Origin: Ophioderma brevispina
Lineage: Eukaryota; Echinodermata; Ophiuroidea; Amphilepidida; Ophiodermatidae
Direction: 5' to 3'
Assembly (NCBI GenBank): GCA_023653785.1
Contig: JAMKCH010012367.1
Location: 1-64,000 of the forward strand
DNA: 64,000 bases
The notes under the pieces are model-generated. The model did not search any database. It was given only the letters and a program-made list of their open reading frames with translations, and had not been told where the DNA came from. This document shows positions 43,842-56,940 of this stretch, piece by piece. Positions within the stretch are counted from its first letter, which is position 1; each line of letters starts with the position of its first letter. Made by a program: the position numbers and the translations under genes.

Positions 43842-44985
43842 TGGCTTGTATATTGAGGGGCCAATAGATTTCGAAACTATTGCTGACCGAGAAACTGGAA
43901 TTTGCGAGTGACAACATGAAACTGTGCATCGGTGTAGAGAGAGTCCAGCGTGGCACGTCCACATAGATTTCTGAAGTACCATCTGGTGCCGGCATGCCTC
44001 GCGCCAGATACCCAAATGTCTAACCATTTCTTTGGTAGACCCTACCATGGACAATAGTGTAGACCTACTACCACAGTACTGTACTAAGTAATGTAATACC
44101 AGTCCTGCCCCAATTTCTCAGGCCAAGATTGGGGTACGCGCAGCGTGAAGTGTGTCAACCCGGAATAAACACAAATAAGTTCTGGAAAACCCGGCGCCAA
44201 AATTGGCCAAAAGCGTTGCACTTTTATCGCGATTTAATTTGCATGATCATTGTGGCCGTACAGAAATTATGGGTAATTAAGGGGGGAATAGGGGTTGGAA
44301 GGGTAACAAGAATTCACCTTTACTTTTGCTTTTTGTTTGAAAACAATCGGAGCTTCTTCAAAAGTTATGGTACAAAATGTAACCGAAAAATGTTTGAACT
44401 CGCGAGCGAAATTTAGTGTTTTATTTATTTATGATATTTTATGGTTTTCCAAGCTGCGATATTTAACTTTTTCGGCTTTCTTTAAAATTCTATATTCGAA
44501 ATCCTAAAGTTGATGTTGATCTCTTGAAAGTTTTAAAATATTAGTGAAAATGTAATCTCTAATTGTTTAATATATAAACCGAGACACGTGTTCTAAAATA
44601 TACAAAAACCTAAAAAAAACAGTGTTTCTAGACTAAATTGCGATAATATACATAAGTAATTTGACGAACGATATTGTCATCGCTAGCGCGCAGGATTATC
44701 TTTTTTAATTCAGTTCATGCTATTTCTTGAAAACGATTTACCCTAGGGAGATGTGGATAAAAAAGCAAATTGAAGTATACTAATTGGGGCTATAGAATGA
44801 ACCACCATGGTGACATTAGCTCCTGGGAACAGGATTTAAGGGGGGGGTAAGTAAGTCAGAAAGGGAAAAACTAATATTAGGTTTCGTTGTTGAATACCTG
44901 AACCCCCTTAAATCCAGTTTGAAACACTGTTTGCTCTTATTTTCCCCGCGAAAGAGTTCGGACGGAGGACTAGAAAATGAGCAGC
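43842..44985. other. unannotated stretch
   Basis: I see no supported gene. The minus-strand frame at 43800-44054 overlaps the MITE end and is discounted. Confidence 0.35.
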
Positions 44986-45040
44986 GTCCGTTCGTTGTTA
45001 GTCCGTCCGTTCGTCCGTCAGTCCGTCCGTTCGTCCGTGA
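44986..45040. repeat. GTCC tetranucleotide microsatellite
   Basis: Degenerate GTCCGTCCGTTCGTCC units over about 55 bp, which also account for the RTDG-type repeats in the minus-strand frame here. Confidence 0.85.
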
Positions 45041-45329
45041 TAAAAAAGTTAACCCATGTTGTATACGTTTAATTGGAGTTTGTAAGGGCGACAAGAGGTT
45101 AAATTGGTGGAAAGAAGCGGGTTGATGAGTTCTGACCTTTCTGGGATTAGGATTTGGGGGTAAAAGTGCTAATTAGGTACTCAATTGCATAATTTATGAA
45201 AATATCGCAAGGCCTGTGTATAAGTTTTCGGAGTTCCGTAAGGCATATAATGATGTAACTTGTGGAAGGAAGCGGGCTCTGAAGAGTTCTCGACTATTAG
45301 ATTTTGGACGTATTTCGGGCACATTGAGT

Positions 45330-46500
45330 ATGCAAATGAGCTAATTAATATGCAAAAATCAGCGTAATTGCTATTATTTTTGCAACGGGACATCAGTACT
45401 CAAAATTCCTGTGCATGCATGCAGCCTATCATGTGGCACATTCGTTTTTGCAATTTGAAGTATTGTGATATATGCGGCTCGGTATGAAATGAGTAATTAA
45501 ATATGCATAATTATTGTATCTCTGAAACGGTAAGTCAGATATGCAAAAATTCCACATTCGCTATATGAGACTACTAGGCCATAGGGGAGGGAGTGGGGTG
45601 TTGCGGGGTGTTGAGGAGGGGTGGAGGTGTTGCGGTGGTGGTGGGGAGCGGGTGGGTATTGCGGGGTGTTGGGGAGGGGTAGGGGTGTGGTGTTGGGGGG
45701 GGTGGGGTGTTGAGGAGGGTGAAGGGGTTGCAGGTTTGTTGGGGAGGGGGTGTGGGGTGTTGGGAAGGCGTAGGGTGTTGGGGAGGGAGTCCGCGCCCAC
45801 GTGAAGCTTAGGTATGCAAATGAGATAATTAAATATGCATAATTGCTGTATCTCTAAACAGGACATCGGATAGGCAAAATTCCTTCCCTGCACGAGACTA
45901 TTATGCCATAGGGGAGGGGGTGTTGCGGGGGGTGCGGATGTTGCAGGGTGTTGGGGAGATGCTGTTGTGGTGTGACAGGGTGTTGGGGAGGGGATACGAT
46001 GTGTGGGGCATGTTGTTGGGAGGGGTGGATGTTGTGTTGTTGGGGGGGGCGTCGGTAGGATTGTGCTGGGGGTGGGGAGGGGTCGGGCGATAGGGGGTTG
46101 TGGTGTGGTAGGGGGGGAGTGTGAGGGAGGTTGGGCAGGCCGGGTGGGAGTGATTGGCGGTGGTGTTGGAGAGTAGGTGTGGAGGATACGCGGTTGTCGT
46201 GGGGGAGGGCAGTGGCGGGTTGAGGGGTGTTGGGGAAGGGAGGAGTGTTCGAGAATTGGGGTGGGTTTGGTGCAGGGGGTGGGGTATTGAGGGTGTTAAG
46301 GAGGGTGGTGGGGTGTTTGCGAGGTGGGGGAGGGGGGGTGATGGAGTGGGTGTTGGGGGGGGGGATGGGGTGTTGTGTTGCAGGGTGTTGGGGAGGGGGA
46401 AGGGGGTGAATGGTGTTGGGGAAGGGGGTGGAGTTTTTTTGAGGGGGTGTTGGGGAGGGGATGGGGTGTTGCGGGGTGTTGGGGAAGGGTAGGGTGTTGT
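45330..46500. repeat. G-rich minisatellite arrays separated by octamer-bearing units
   Basis: Three ~110 bp units (45330, 45486, 45812) contain TATGCAAATGAG, TAATTAA and TATGCATAAT, two of them followed by GAGACTA and GCCATAGGGG. After the second and third come arrays of GGTGTTGGGGAGGGG-like units (45590-45795 and 45911-46500). The plus strand has many G4 runs and could form quadruplexes. The 230-codon Pro-rich minus-strand frame is a product of the array. Confidence 0.85.
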
Positions 46501-47470
46501 AGTGGTATTTATCGCATGTTAGTGATCGCAACATCGGCGGGGACATATTTTAGCATCGCGTAAAGACGCGTTCGCCTGTTATATATTAACAATTAGAGAT
46601 TGAATTTTCACTAATACTTTTAAACTGAGAGCAGCAACAGCGAAATTCGTTTTCGAGATAAGAATTTTAAAGCCGAAAAAGTTAAATATCAGCTTGTTCG
46701 GTGGAAAAAACCAATAAATACATAAGAAATAAAACATAAATTCGCATCGCGAAGTGGCATTTTCGACCTAACTTTGAACGGAAGCTACGATTGTTGTCAA
46801 GCAAAAACAAAAGAAAGGTAATTTTGTCCTAAATTTCAATTTGCAATTTGTATTTTTAGAGCCCTTCCAGACCCCATACTGTCCCCCTTAAGTGGCTTTA
46901 TCTTCCTCAGTCAGTGACCTCAATTGTAATGGGCCAATAGGGAGTTCGCAGCAGTTAAAAGAGGTTATAGAGTACTTAAGAAGCAAAAAGCATTCGCTAC
47001 TTCGTGTCAGTGTTGCGCTGCCTGGTTACGCAATCGCAGTCCCAAGAGCCTTAGGAGATCTGTTCTTTAGGAGAGCGTGATGCAGTCACACCTTCAACCG
47101 CGAGAATGTTTGCGTGGTTTTTTAGTGTAGTTTGTTGCCTCGGTTTCAGCGCCTACACAGTTTTTAATACATTCATGGGCATCCCAAATCGTTTTCATAG
47201 ATGTGTGGGTGTGCGGGTGGGGGGCGGTATGGGGTACGGGTCACCGATTGCCGACAAACCACCCATTTAACCGACCTTAAAAACGAAACATTGAATGGTG
47301 TGGGGAAAGTTTTATCGGAACAAATTAAATCCGATAAAACTACATCCCCTTATTCAATTATCCCTACATGCCCTGAATGACCTTATTTTATATTTTCCTT
47401 GTATAGGCCTATATTTTAAACTGATCTGTTGCATAATTTGAAACAAAAATGTTCGCGATGCACTCATACT
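46501..47470. other. unannotated stretch
   Basis: Nothing recognised. GTATTTATCG to CGCGTAAAGACGCG is the first unique sequence after the G-rich array. Confidence 0.35.
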
Positions 47471-47645
47471 GCTCACTCACTCACTCACTCACTCACTCAC
47501 TCCAACCCACTCACTCCAACCCACTCACTCACTCACTCACTCACTCACTCACTCACTCTCACTCACTCCAACCCACTCGTCCACTCATTCACTCACTCAC
47601 TCACTCACTCACTCACTCACTCACTCCAACCCACTCATCCACTCC
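47471..47645. repeat. (CACT)n microsatellite with CCAACC interruptions
   Basis: Runs of CACT are broken by CCAACC at about 47502, 47515, 47567 and 47626, giving a compound pattern. It is open in several frames, which explains the LTHS-repeat frames there. Confidence 0.95.
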
Positions 47646-50600
47646 ACACCAGAGTTTATTGCTTCCTGCTGTCAACAAGAGCCAAATCGCTTGCGAACGC
47701 GTACTTGGCATGGGTTTGCATGCGCTTTTTTATTGCAAACAGGACGCAGTTGAATGGAAATGCAATTTTTAGGTTTATTTCGTCGTTTTCTCGAAAACTA
47801 AGTCGGGGACACCCAGTTTTTATTAGTGCGCCGAAAAGATCTTTTAAAGGTTCTTAACAAAGTAGAAAATATAAAAAATCGCTTCGATTTGTTTATATTT
47901 TATGCTGGACAAGGCAACATTTTCGGTTTCCCATAGGGCTCTGTTACAAATTTTTGAAAAAAACACTTTTTGCACAGCCTATAGCTCAAAAACGAAGTAA
48001 GTGACCCCCAATTTTTTATTTTCAGATTGTCACCTACATCAATTAAAAATACAATATCCAAAAATTAAGAAAATCGAGCTTCGAGATTATTCAATTATCC
48101 TCTATAACCTTGTAAATCGCGAGCGTTGAATTAAATCGCTGAAAACTTCGGCCACGTTGAAACCCCGATAACCAAACGTCAGACCGTTCTCCCCTATAAT
48201 CAGCCCTGTCAAAACAGACGAAATGGCATAGCACGGACAGATAGGCAGATAAGGCATTTTTACGCATATTGACCTCTGGATGACCTTTGACATTTTCAGT
48301 CACTCTGAACCTGATAACAAAACGTGAGACTGCCCTCCCCTACTTCATGCCAAATAGGTCTTGTCCATGTCGGCGATATAATGAATAATAGTAGGTTTAA
48401 AATGAGTAACAAATTATTGTTCTCGGCAAGAAGAGATTATAATTACTCAAACTCTTTTAGGGTCTACAAAGAAACATTTTCTTTGTGCTATATCCAAAGA
48501 GACCGTATTAAAAACAACACAATACGCGTGTTTTATTATACGATGGTAGTACAAACGATCCATGAGAAGTTCGTTATTTCTGTGGGTTTTTAAATGTAGA
48601 AATTTAGAAAAAAACAAACTCTTGTTTTATCTTAACCTACTTCTCGCGGCTCTTAGTTCGTCTCAAGATAGGCTTGAATGGGTTTGTTCTTCATGGTATG
48701 GATGGAATCCATGTGGAAACAATTCGTACCCAATGCAGAATGGTGGATGTGTTGTTGAAACGCAATGCTTCTTGAATGCATTCTGGACATCAAACCACAT
48801 GGTATGGTTTTTGGTAACCAGAGCAATCTGCAAACAAACACGCGAATAGAGGCCTTGCATATTCTGTAAGTTGCACATCCTACCTACGACTACTAAACGC
48901 TTTCAAAAGAACAACATGCACGTGCTACAAATGAAGGCTTTAAATAACCCGCCAAATGTAGACCACACTTTTAAACAGTGTAAACTCTCTGCCAGAATTG
49001 TTCACAGTTATTTACCGTGCGCCGAGCGTGACGTGCGTCAACACGGAAGTGAATGCCGATTGGCTTGTTTGAGTAGGTTGGCCTCCCCATTGGTTAATCA
49101 CGCATGAGGCTATACCCATAGTCTCCGCCCCTTTAATGCAAATATTGCGGCGCGCGAGTGGCCGACCTCTGACCAATTCTGGCTGCTGGCAGCAACTTTA
49201 GAGATCATTCTAGAAAAGCTCAATACTATTTAAATAGCCTGGGGTATTTTCCAGTTGGTGCAAGTTAAAGCTATTGGATAATGTAAGGAGAATTTCCAGA
49301 TGGTGTCATGACTATGAGATCCAATTGGATTATGTTAGGCTATGCATGATGCTGTTGTAATAGCATATATTTTTAGGTTTTTTGAAATACTTGTTGTGAA
49401 ACAGATATAGAAAAAAAATTGTGAAATATTTTAAATAAGGATATATTACAAGTTGAAAGGTTATAAAGTAGTTCAATTGCCAGTAAAAGCTAGTATATTG
49501 GATCTCCGGGGATGGTAGATCTGTGCAGTATATACCAGTATACTGATATTGATGATACCACAGAAGTTTTAAAAGCTAATTTGTCTGATGCTGTCATCTT
49601 CGAAAGAGCTTCAGTTTTCTAATCAAAGAAGGAGTCCAGATTGTGATTCTAAAAAGTGGACGTTTCCGACAGACGAAGTTATGGGGGAATACTGTGAAGT
49701 ATCAGGACCGGAAACGGCCTAGCCTCATAGTTGAAAAAAAAGAGGAATGGAAGTCAATGCTCAAGAAGCTGACAAAAACGCGTGAATTGAGTTGTTTAAA
49801 ACAGTTAAAAAGGGCTGAATATAAAAGAAAATGCGTAAATTTGGGCAGCAAAAAAAGGAATTCAGCTGAAAAGAGAAGTTTCATGTCTGAAGTATTCACG
49901 TATAGAAACTAACGTATAAATACTTTAAAAATGTTTCAACGCGTTAATTTCATATAGCCTTCCCATTATTTTCTTTATTTTATAAACACTAGTACCCATT
50001 TTTTAAATACTACCCAAAAACGTTGCAACGTGTCTAAACACAGTAAATGAAAAAAAAAACCAGCCCGTTTAAATGAAAACATCAATTGTTAGTTTTTACT
50101 GTTGTGTCGTTAAGGGACCGTGAACTGTCTGACAAAGTTACCTTCTGGACTTCTCCGAAAAAAAGGAACTAATCTCTGAAAAAAAAACACAGACTTTTCT
50201 TGTGGAAATATATTAAAGTGAGCGGCCATTTTGAAATCTTCGTCGTAAGGACAATCTTTGACTGCTATGCATGCTTTTCTTAATTTCGAATTCTGGATTT
50301 AATATAACCAGGCGAATACTTTTCAACAAGTTTAAGTTAATTTCCTTGCGCCCCATGAAACATGGGAGCCAAAATACCAAAATCTTCCCTGGAAGTATCC
50401 TAACATGTTCTAAATTTCGAGATTTATCACTATATAATGCACAGTGCCCCACAATTTGTCACAAATCTACTCTATCTACATCAAGCTACAACCTCACCAT
50501 ACAAATAAACCTAATCGGTTGTACTTCCTCCGCTTTCGGATCACTCCACTGTCCATTCAATTAGCTTATAGCACCCCTCGTTTTTTTAATTAATATTATA

Positions 50601-51659
50601 GAGAAGGTAGAGTTTGTCGGGAAAAAATCGTGAAAGAAAAGTTTGTATCACGATATTACCCCACAGGATTTTAAATTTCAAAACAATGAATTTCACCTAC
50701 AAATATATTGATTTTGACCTTTTTTCCTCAAGTTGCAAAAAAATTGTCCGACGTCTGGTCCCTAACAAAGACTTGTGAGCGGGGGGGTGTCTTGGTATTA
50801 TCTGACTATCGATTTTATAGCTTCTCCGGGTTAGATAGCTATGTTTTCAGGGCATTATTTTTCACGAATGCACTGGGCTCTGTCAAATGCCGGGTCATCC
50901 GATTAATGCACGGGTCATCAGATATCACGGTCATATAATGCACGCGGGTTCCCCACAGTCACAAGTCACCCCTATTAGCTACTAGAAATACCGTCAATCA
51001 TTGATATCGACTTACTGATCAATATCAGGTAACATGCCTTATCGTATATATACCCTCTACTAACTTAGTATCTACAATCTATGGTGTCATTCCAACTTCA
51101 ATTATTCTTTTGAAGAAAAAAATATTGGTTTCTCGTTTAAATTATTAGGTGAATTCACGTGCGCAGACCATTCAAAATAATTGTGATTTTGTACTGTTTT
51201 TTTCTTCCGAAACGCGAATATCTTAATTAACGACGTTTGACCATAAATATTGATCTTAAAGTAAAATTCCCTTATGTTAATTTTCAAATTATAAGCCTTT
51301 CCGAAAAGTTTAGCTGCGATAAAGACTGAACTTCCCTACCTCTGTGCCGTGAACGTCAGCGCGAGACTTGATGGCCGCACCAGTATACCGCAACGCGCTG
51401 GCTTAAAGCGACGGCTTTTTACACTCGCGCACAAAGATGGCATACCTTGATCGCGTCCGTACAAAAAGCTGCCGTCAAATGTTATGACATCACTGCACGG
51501 GAGGTAGAGAAATGGACTATATCATGTTGCTATAATAATAGTAGGCCCATGAGAATTAGGTATCAAGAAACCAAATCAAAATTCACAATAAATTGTTTTC
51601 AATGCAGAAACCATTCAGGTTTGTACCTACATCTCTGCGTTGGTCTTTAACAGCTAAGA
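47646..51659. other. 4 kb stretch without a recognised gene
   Basis: Several 60-95 codon frames exist on both strands (for example 48562-48849 plus against 48653-48878 minus, and a Lys-rich one at 49643-49912) but none shows a family signature. A TTCTAGAA heat-shock-type word followed by CTATTTAAATAG lies near 49210-49242, which alone does not make a promoter. Confidence 0.35.
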
Positions 51660-52600
51660 CAGTGGGCCATTGGAATTGGTAAATAAAATTCATATGCATT
51701 TATCTGCAAATCGCACTGTGGGTTTTGTTTTTTGGAAAGTAAGGGCATTGCAAAAGTCTAGCTTTCGTTCAATTCCATTGACAGCGTTCATCACTATGGG
51801 TTTGTTGTGAAACTGCCATGAGGTTCGAGAAAGATTACCACTCAAGCGTCTAAGAGTAGTCATGCAGATGGGTGTAAGAATCAAACCTACTATTTTGTGC
51901 ATTTGGGTGAAAAGTACCAAATTTGGCACCGATGTAGCTCTTGATATGCTAACAAATCTGGTCTAGGTGCCAAATTAATTTCCTTCCAAGATGGCCTCCA
52001 ATTAAATATGGCCGGCCACTGTTAAAATGTCATGTTTTACGTGCTTTCTATGTTTATTAATATGATCCAATTACGCTCAATTTTGATTGTGTTTCGTGCC
52101 ATGTAGAACAGAAATACCCTGATTGACCCTCCACTGGTCTCCCCTTGTTTACATAGCAAATTGGATCACAAATGGCAGAAAATCCAAAAATGGCCGGCCC
52201 ATTTGAAGCGTACATTTGATTATCAAGAAATGTTTTTCCTTGATCTTGTTATAATTCCCTAAGGTTGTTTATTGAACAATTGCATTTAAGGTATCGAATC
52301 ACATCCCTTAAAAGAATAAACCAAATAAGATTTGAATCCAAATGGCGGAGAAAAGAATCCAATGTAGGCTAATTTGTCACTTAAGCTTTTCCTTTGATTA
52401 TCAAGAAATTAATGTTTTTCTTATCTTGATATATCTCCATCAATGAAGGAATTCACTCATTAAGAGGAAACCAATTAAGGTCTGTTTGTTAAATTGCTTT
52501 CTTTCATCCTTAATAATTTGGCCCAAGATGCTGCCAAACCTCGAATGGCCACTACTTTTAGAAGTAGTCCCACTGAAGGGCTGTTGAAATTTCCTCCGTG
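51660..52600. repeat. degenerate repeats with AAATGGC/AAGATGGC words
   Basis: CCAAGATGGCCTCC (51987), AAAAATGGCCGGCC (52188), CCAAATGGCGGAG (52341) and a diverged CCAAGATGCTGCC (52522) recur every 150-190 bp, with TTTGATTATCAAGAAAT at 52217 and 52393. The 51890-51975 part is present inverted at about 57560-57650. Confidence 0.6.
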
Positions 52601-54073
52601 CTACTCGAATTATGTTTTTCCATAAAATAACATACCCATTTGATTTGTATTGTTTTGTTCTGTGGTTTAGTACAGGGGGGCGTGCCTGTAAAATGTTCAC
52701 CAGGGGGGGGGGGTGGTGGGAGAATTTGATTCATTGCCCAGCAATCGTCCAAAAATCACAGGGCACAGGACACATGTTTTTACACATGAAAGCTTGATTT
52801 CCCCGTGCTCTAATCCTTGGGTGATTTGTTTTAAAACATTCAATGTGCACGACTCCTATTGGAGCGTGAGGCTGGGGCTGGGGTCTACGGTCAATTCAAA
52901 ATGATGGCCCAATTGCCATCACCCAAAAGATGAATTTACTCTGCAGAAGTCTTTGGTAGCCCTATCATGTGTAGCTAAGGTCCTTACTAATACTTTCCAT
53001 GAAATTTCCTTGCCATCGGGAACCACATCGACATTTGGAAGTGGCTCTATGGTGTGAAAACAGACCCGTTGTAGAATCAACCGCAAATATCCCTGCTGAC
53101 AACATCGAAGTCCATACCATTTAGCTCGCTCTCCATAGTTTAGATCAGTCAACAAGCCTCCATCAGTAGATTTCATGCACCCTCAATTCAATTTCGGGAA
53201 TTCCACTAAAACTCATTTCTTAATTGGCGATGTCAACAGCTATAGTACCCAATTGGGCTACAATGAAGATATAAGACGGACAAGCCTGTGGGAAGAATGG
53301 TTTAGACAGTAAACATCCTACATCACCTTCACGACCTAAGCTGCTGCCGCATATCAATTTTATAGTACTCGCATTGGAGAGGTTACAATCCTGATTACAT
53401 GCTATTGTTTTGGCAAAAGCATCTCTAACCTGTGTAGTAAGATTGTTATGAATCTTTTCCACTAACTCTAATTCAATGCTGCCGTAATACCAAACAAAGT
53501 GGTTTTAAGCGTACTTAACTACAGAAAAAACCGACTGGCAAAGGATAACCTGATGACCTTGATCAGAACATGCAATAAAGTTTGCTCCAAAACTCCAAAA
53601 CTATGACAATTTTGGCCCAACTATTGAAATAAGACTGCCCGGAGTCTGTAGGACGGAATACATACCCGGCCTTTCCTATGAAGGAGCTAAAGGATATTAA
53701 GGGTATTCCACCATGTTTGAGGCGATCCTTTAGCAGTTGTTTTAAAAAACCCAGGCACAACCTTAAAATTGATCACCGATAATGAACCCTAACATCAAGA
53801 AATATGGCCCACCAATCCGCAGTTTCTGAGTCGATATACATTAATTTGTTTTAAATTTCACTCTTAGTTCTGCATGCAGGAGACAAGGATGAATTTTATT
53901 ATCTTTCCCTGGAGATAGCCAGCGCACACAAGTGTTAAAAAAAACACCCATTGCTCCGGCCGGATTTGAAAAACCACCGGACGACCTCCGTATTACTAGC
54001 CCGCTAGGAAGCGATTGACACCTTTCGAACCTAACCTATAGATGATATCTATCGCGCCTCTACCAACCCAGTC
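52601..54073. other. unannotated stretch
   Basis: A poly-G tract occurs at 52704. Minus-strand frames at 52919-53176, 53220-53462 and 53563-53760 are open but separated by stops and not recognised. Confidence 0.35.
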
Positions 54074-54077
54074 TTAA

Positions 54078-54867
54078 AAGGGTCCTGGTCCATGGCTGAT
54101 AACATTTCTTATTTTACATTTTTCGTACCTCAACAGTAATCCTGATCATAATCGCAAACACAGATTGTTAAAGTGAACATCGGGGAAAGTGTTAAATTTC
54201 AAGGATAATATACCCAAACTGACAGGGCCTTCTCCCCCTGCTTTGCGAATGCGTTCAATATGCTGGAGTTTGGATTTGACCCCGTTTAATGGACGTCAGA
54301 GTAACAAAGTTGTAAACGAGCTCACACGTGGGCTAACCGCAACGCACAGACTTCCAGATATCTCTCCCTGTCGGTTTCTTTGTCTGGAAACTTGAAATAA
54401 AAAACTATTCAGTTCTGATTCTCCGTGTCGTACGGTCACCTCTGGTGCAGCCGTCGACCATACAGCATATTAATCGTAATTTTAAGGCATCAAATCATAA
54501 AAATTTATGCCATATATGATACAACACGTACGACCGCATATCATGAGAAGTCAACTTGTACGTATGCAAGAAAACTGGGGCACGCGCCACGTCCGGTCCA
54601 CGATGACGATCATGACGCGTATCGCGTATTGTTACTCGGCGTCACTTCTGGGTCACGCTTGCCAGCGCGATAATCATATCACTACTTTCATTTGGAATTT
54701 CCTTTGAGCTTGTCCCAAATACACATTATATTATTCCCAATTTTTATCAAATATACGGTTTCTCATTTACTGCTTCATGCAGATTTTCCATTGATACCAA
54801 TACATACTATAAATGAACATTTTTTGGTGGTATTATAAGTTGGTTTTAAAGCATGGTCCATGGACCT
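54078..54867. mobile_element. 790 bp TTAA-flanked element, copy 1
   Basis: TTAA occurs at both edges (54074-54077, 54868-54871) and the ends carry inverted GGTCC, CCATGG words. A copy about as long lies at 59507-60289. TTAA duplication is typical of piggyBac-type insertion; the ends here do not show the usual CCC start, so the superfamily is open. On the minus strand a broken frame near 54370-54475 reads CCMVDGCTRGDR and FKFPDKETDRERYLEVC, which is reminiscent of a THAP zinc finger. Confidence 0.75.
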
Positions 54868-54871
54868 TTAA

Positions 54872-54941
54872 TAGCGTCAGTGGTTAGAGCACGGGGTTAG
54901 AGTGCCGTGTGGCAAAATTCCATTCAAGGCAGATATGTACT
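54872..54941 (+). ncRNA. tRNA-like sequence (probable SINE head)
   Basis: TAGCGTCAGTGGTTAGAGCA matches a tRNA A-box and D-arm, and ATTCCATTCAAGGC about 40 bases later resembles a degraded B-box. It begins right at the TTAA edge of the 790 bp element, so the element may have inserted into the first bases of this tRNA-like unit. Confidence 0.5.
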
Positions 54942-56940
54942 TTTCCATCTACGCAACCTGAAGCCAACTGTCAGCTTAAATTATGCATGGTCTGGAAGAC
55001 CCTAGAGCACTGTGATAATTCTGACTACATAGGAGTTTACCTTGGACCGCCTCGTTCTCTCTTATAAGACACACAACAAATTCTAAAGAAGATAAAGTAT
55101 GTTCACCAATAACATCTTGAACAAACTCACTAACCCTACTACCAACCCCTAAGATCGAAGGGCACTTGTCCTGTACTATATGTGCAATAGCTTACCATGG
55201 TATGGGAAAGATCAACCCAAGAAGCTTGATCCATCATTAAAAGCCTCCTGCCATCTTATCACGAATGTCAACAGAAATACATCCTAGGCATGATTGCTCC
55301 ACCAAGCATCTGTTGTAGTATAGCGAGCATGCAAGAGCGTAGCTTGCCAAATATCAATGTGAAACACCCTATGTCTTGACAGAGACCCAGTGCTAACGCG
55401 CCTTAAATCCAGAGGGAGTTTCTCAAGCAAAGTCCAACCCTTTTTGAACAGTCTCAAAGGAGTTAAAGAGTCGCCTTGTGGAAAGAAAAGACTGGCTAAT
55501 CAACCAATAACATCTATTGGTATTGAACTGGTGAGCATCACCCACCTGGAGCTGACTCCTCCTCATGGGCTGAATGGCGATACCTCAACACATTGAGAAC
55601 AAGAAATCGGATAATCCAAGGTGTCTTGTACAAGCTGGGCTACATGGAAGCAATATCAGGAGACACAACCGTAATTGTAGCACAGCGCCACATACAATGG
55701 AAGGAACATCGCTTGGTCTGCCAATGTTGGCGCAACAATGCACATACATGGACCTTGCCGATTCACTGTCGCCAATGTTTGGAGCAACAATACACAGACA
55801 AGGACCCTTAACAGAATTCAGTGAAGCAGCCGACATTGTACCACCAAACATCGTCTTATTTACATTACAAAAAAGCCCACACTTCATCGTTTTTTGACAT
55901 GCTTTGATGCCTCTGGCAAGGGTTGTCCATACAGGACTGTAAAGCTGCAATTTCCCGACCCCAGTCAGCGGGATCTGGTAGATCTGGAGCTAGCAGAAGC
56001 TTGTACCAGCAATGTCCTGACTGACATGTTGCTCTGTTTGAGTGTTGACACGTGCATCTGAGGGAGGTGGCATGAACTCCAATAATTGCACCATTTTTTA
56101 TCCAAACGGAGCAATTTTAAAATTTGACCCATGTACACAACTGAAAGTGACCCTTTATGATTTTTGATGTTTTTGCGCTATAACTCTGAAACTTTAGGCT
56201 TTGTACATATTACAAACTAGACCTTTTCTGAATCTTTATGGTATACACATAACATGGTGTGCTTTTCAACATGATTGGTAATTTGCAATAATTGACCCCT
56301 GTACAAACGTTGTTTTGGCCCCCTCTCTTAAGGCACCACTAGCGGCATTCAGAAGAATCACGTTCAGGGTTCCTGTCAGTCTGTCAACATATTTAACCAC
56401 TCAAAACCTTTTGTATGGAGATGTGTACAAAGGTGTGCTAGCTCCTGGGTATGAATGAAGTAGAAGCCCTACTTCTTCACGTGAGTGCATGGAGATAGAT
56501 AGATTGTAGTATCTGATTATTACACCATCATCCACTAACAGAACAACTACCGCCAGTTAGAGTTTTAAAATATGAAGGGATGCATGCATACAATTATAGA
56601 ATTGGAGTTCTAAATTATCAGAATATCAAAACAATGAAAGAAGCAAGACATGAATGAGTAAATGATATGACTGAAACCAATCCAAAAAACGTTGGTAATT
56701 TTTAACAAGTAATTAATGCCTCACAGACAAACCAGTTCTGGATTTGCTGGCCAGTAAACCACGAATTAACATCCGACAAAGGACATTAGCAAGACTATTT
56801 TGAATATGATAACATTCTTAGAAATTACACGCATTGACCGCACCGGCAGCACATAAAGATACCTGGTCGAATGGCAATAGGACCTGTGAGGTAAACTTTG
56901 ACAAGAAAATCAGCAGTACATCTAAGGTGTATTAAATTTA
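54942..56940. other. 2 kb stretch without a recognised gene
   Basis: Overlapping frames on both strands at 55574-55950 are mutually exclusive and unrecognised. ATAACTCTGAAACTTTAGGC and neighbouring words near 56180 look like diffuse repeat sequence. Confidence 0.35.

Noticed and set aside
45854..46546. 230-codon Pro-rich frame on the minus strand
   Set aside because: It is the translation of the G-rich minisatellite and has no non-repetitive part.
47429..47857. 142-codon frame with LTHS repeats
   Set aside because: Translation of the CACT microsatellite.
48562..48878. Cys-containing plus-strand frame and an overlapping minus-strand frame with a TTTGTTTGCAG acceptor
   Set aside because: Both strands are open over the same bases and I recognise neither product.
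49201..49242. TTCTAGAA followed by a TATA-like CTATTTAAATAG, considered as a heat-shock-type promoter
   Set aside because: A single half-site pair and no recognisable downstream gene.
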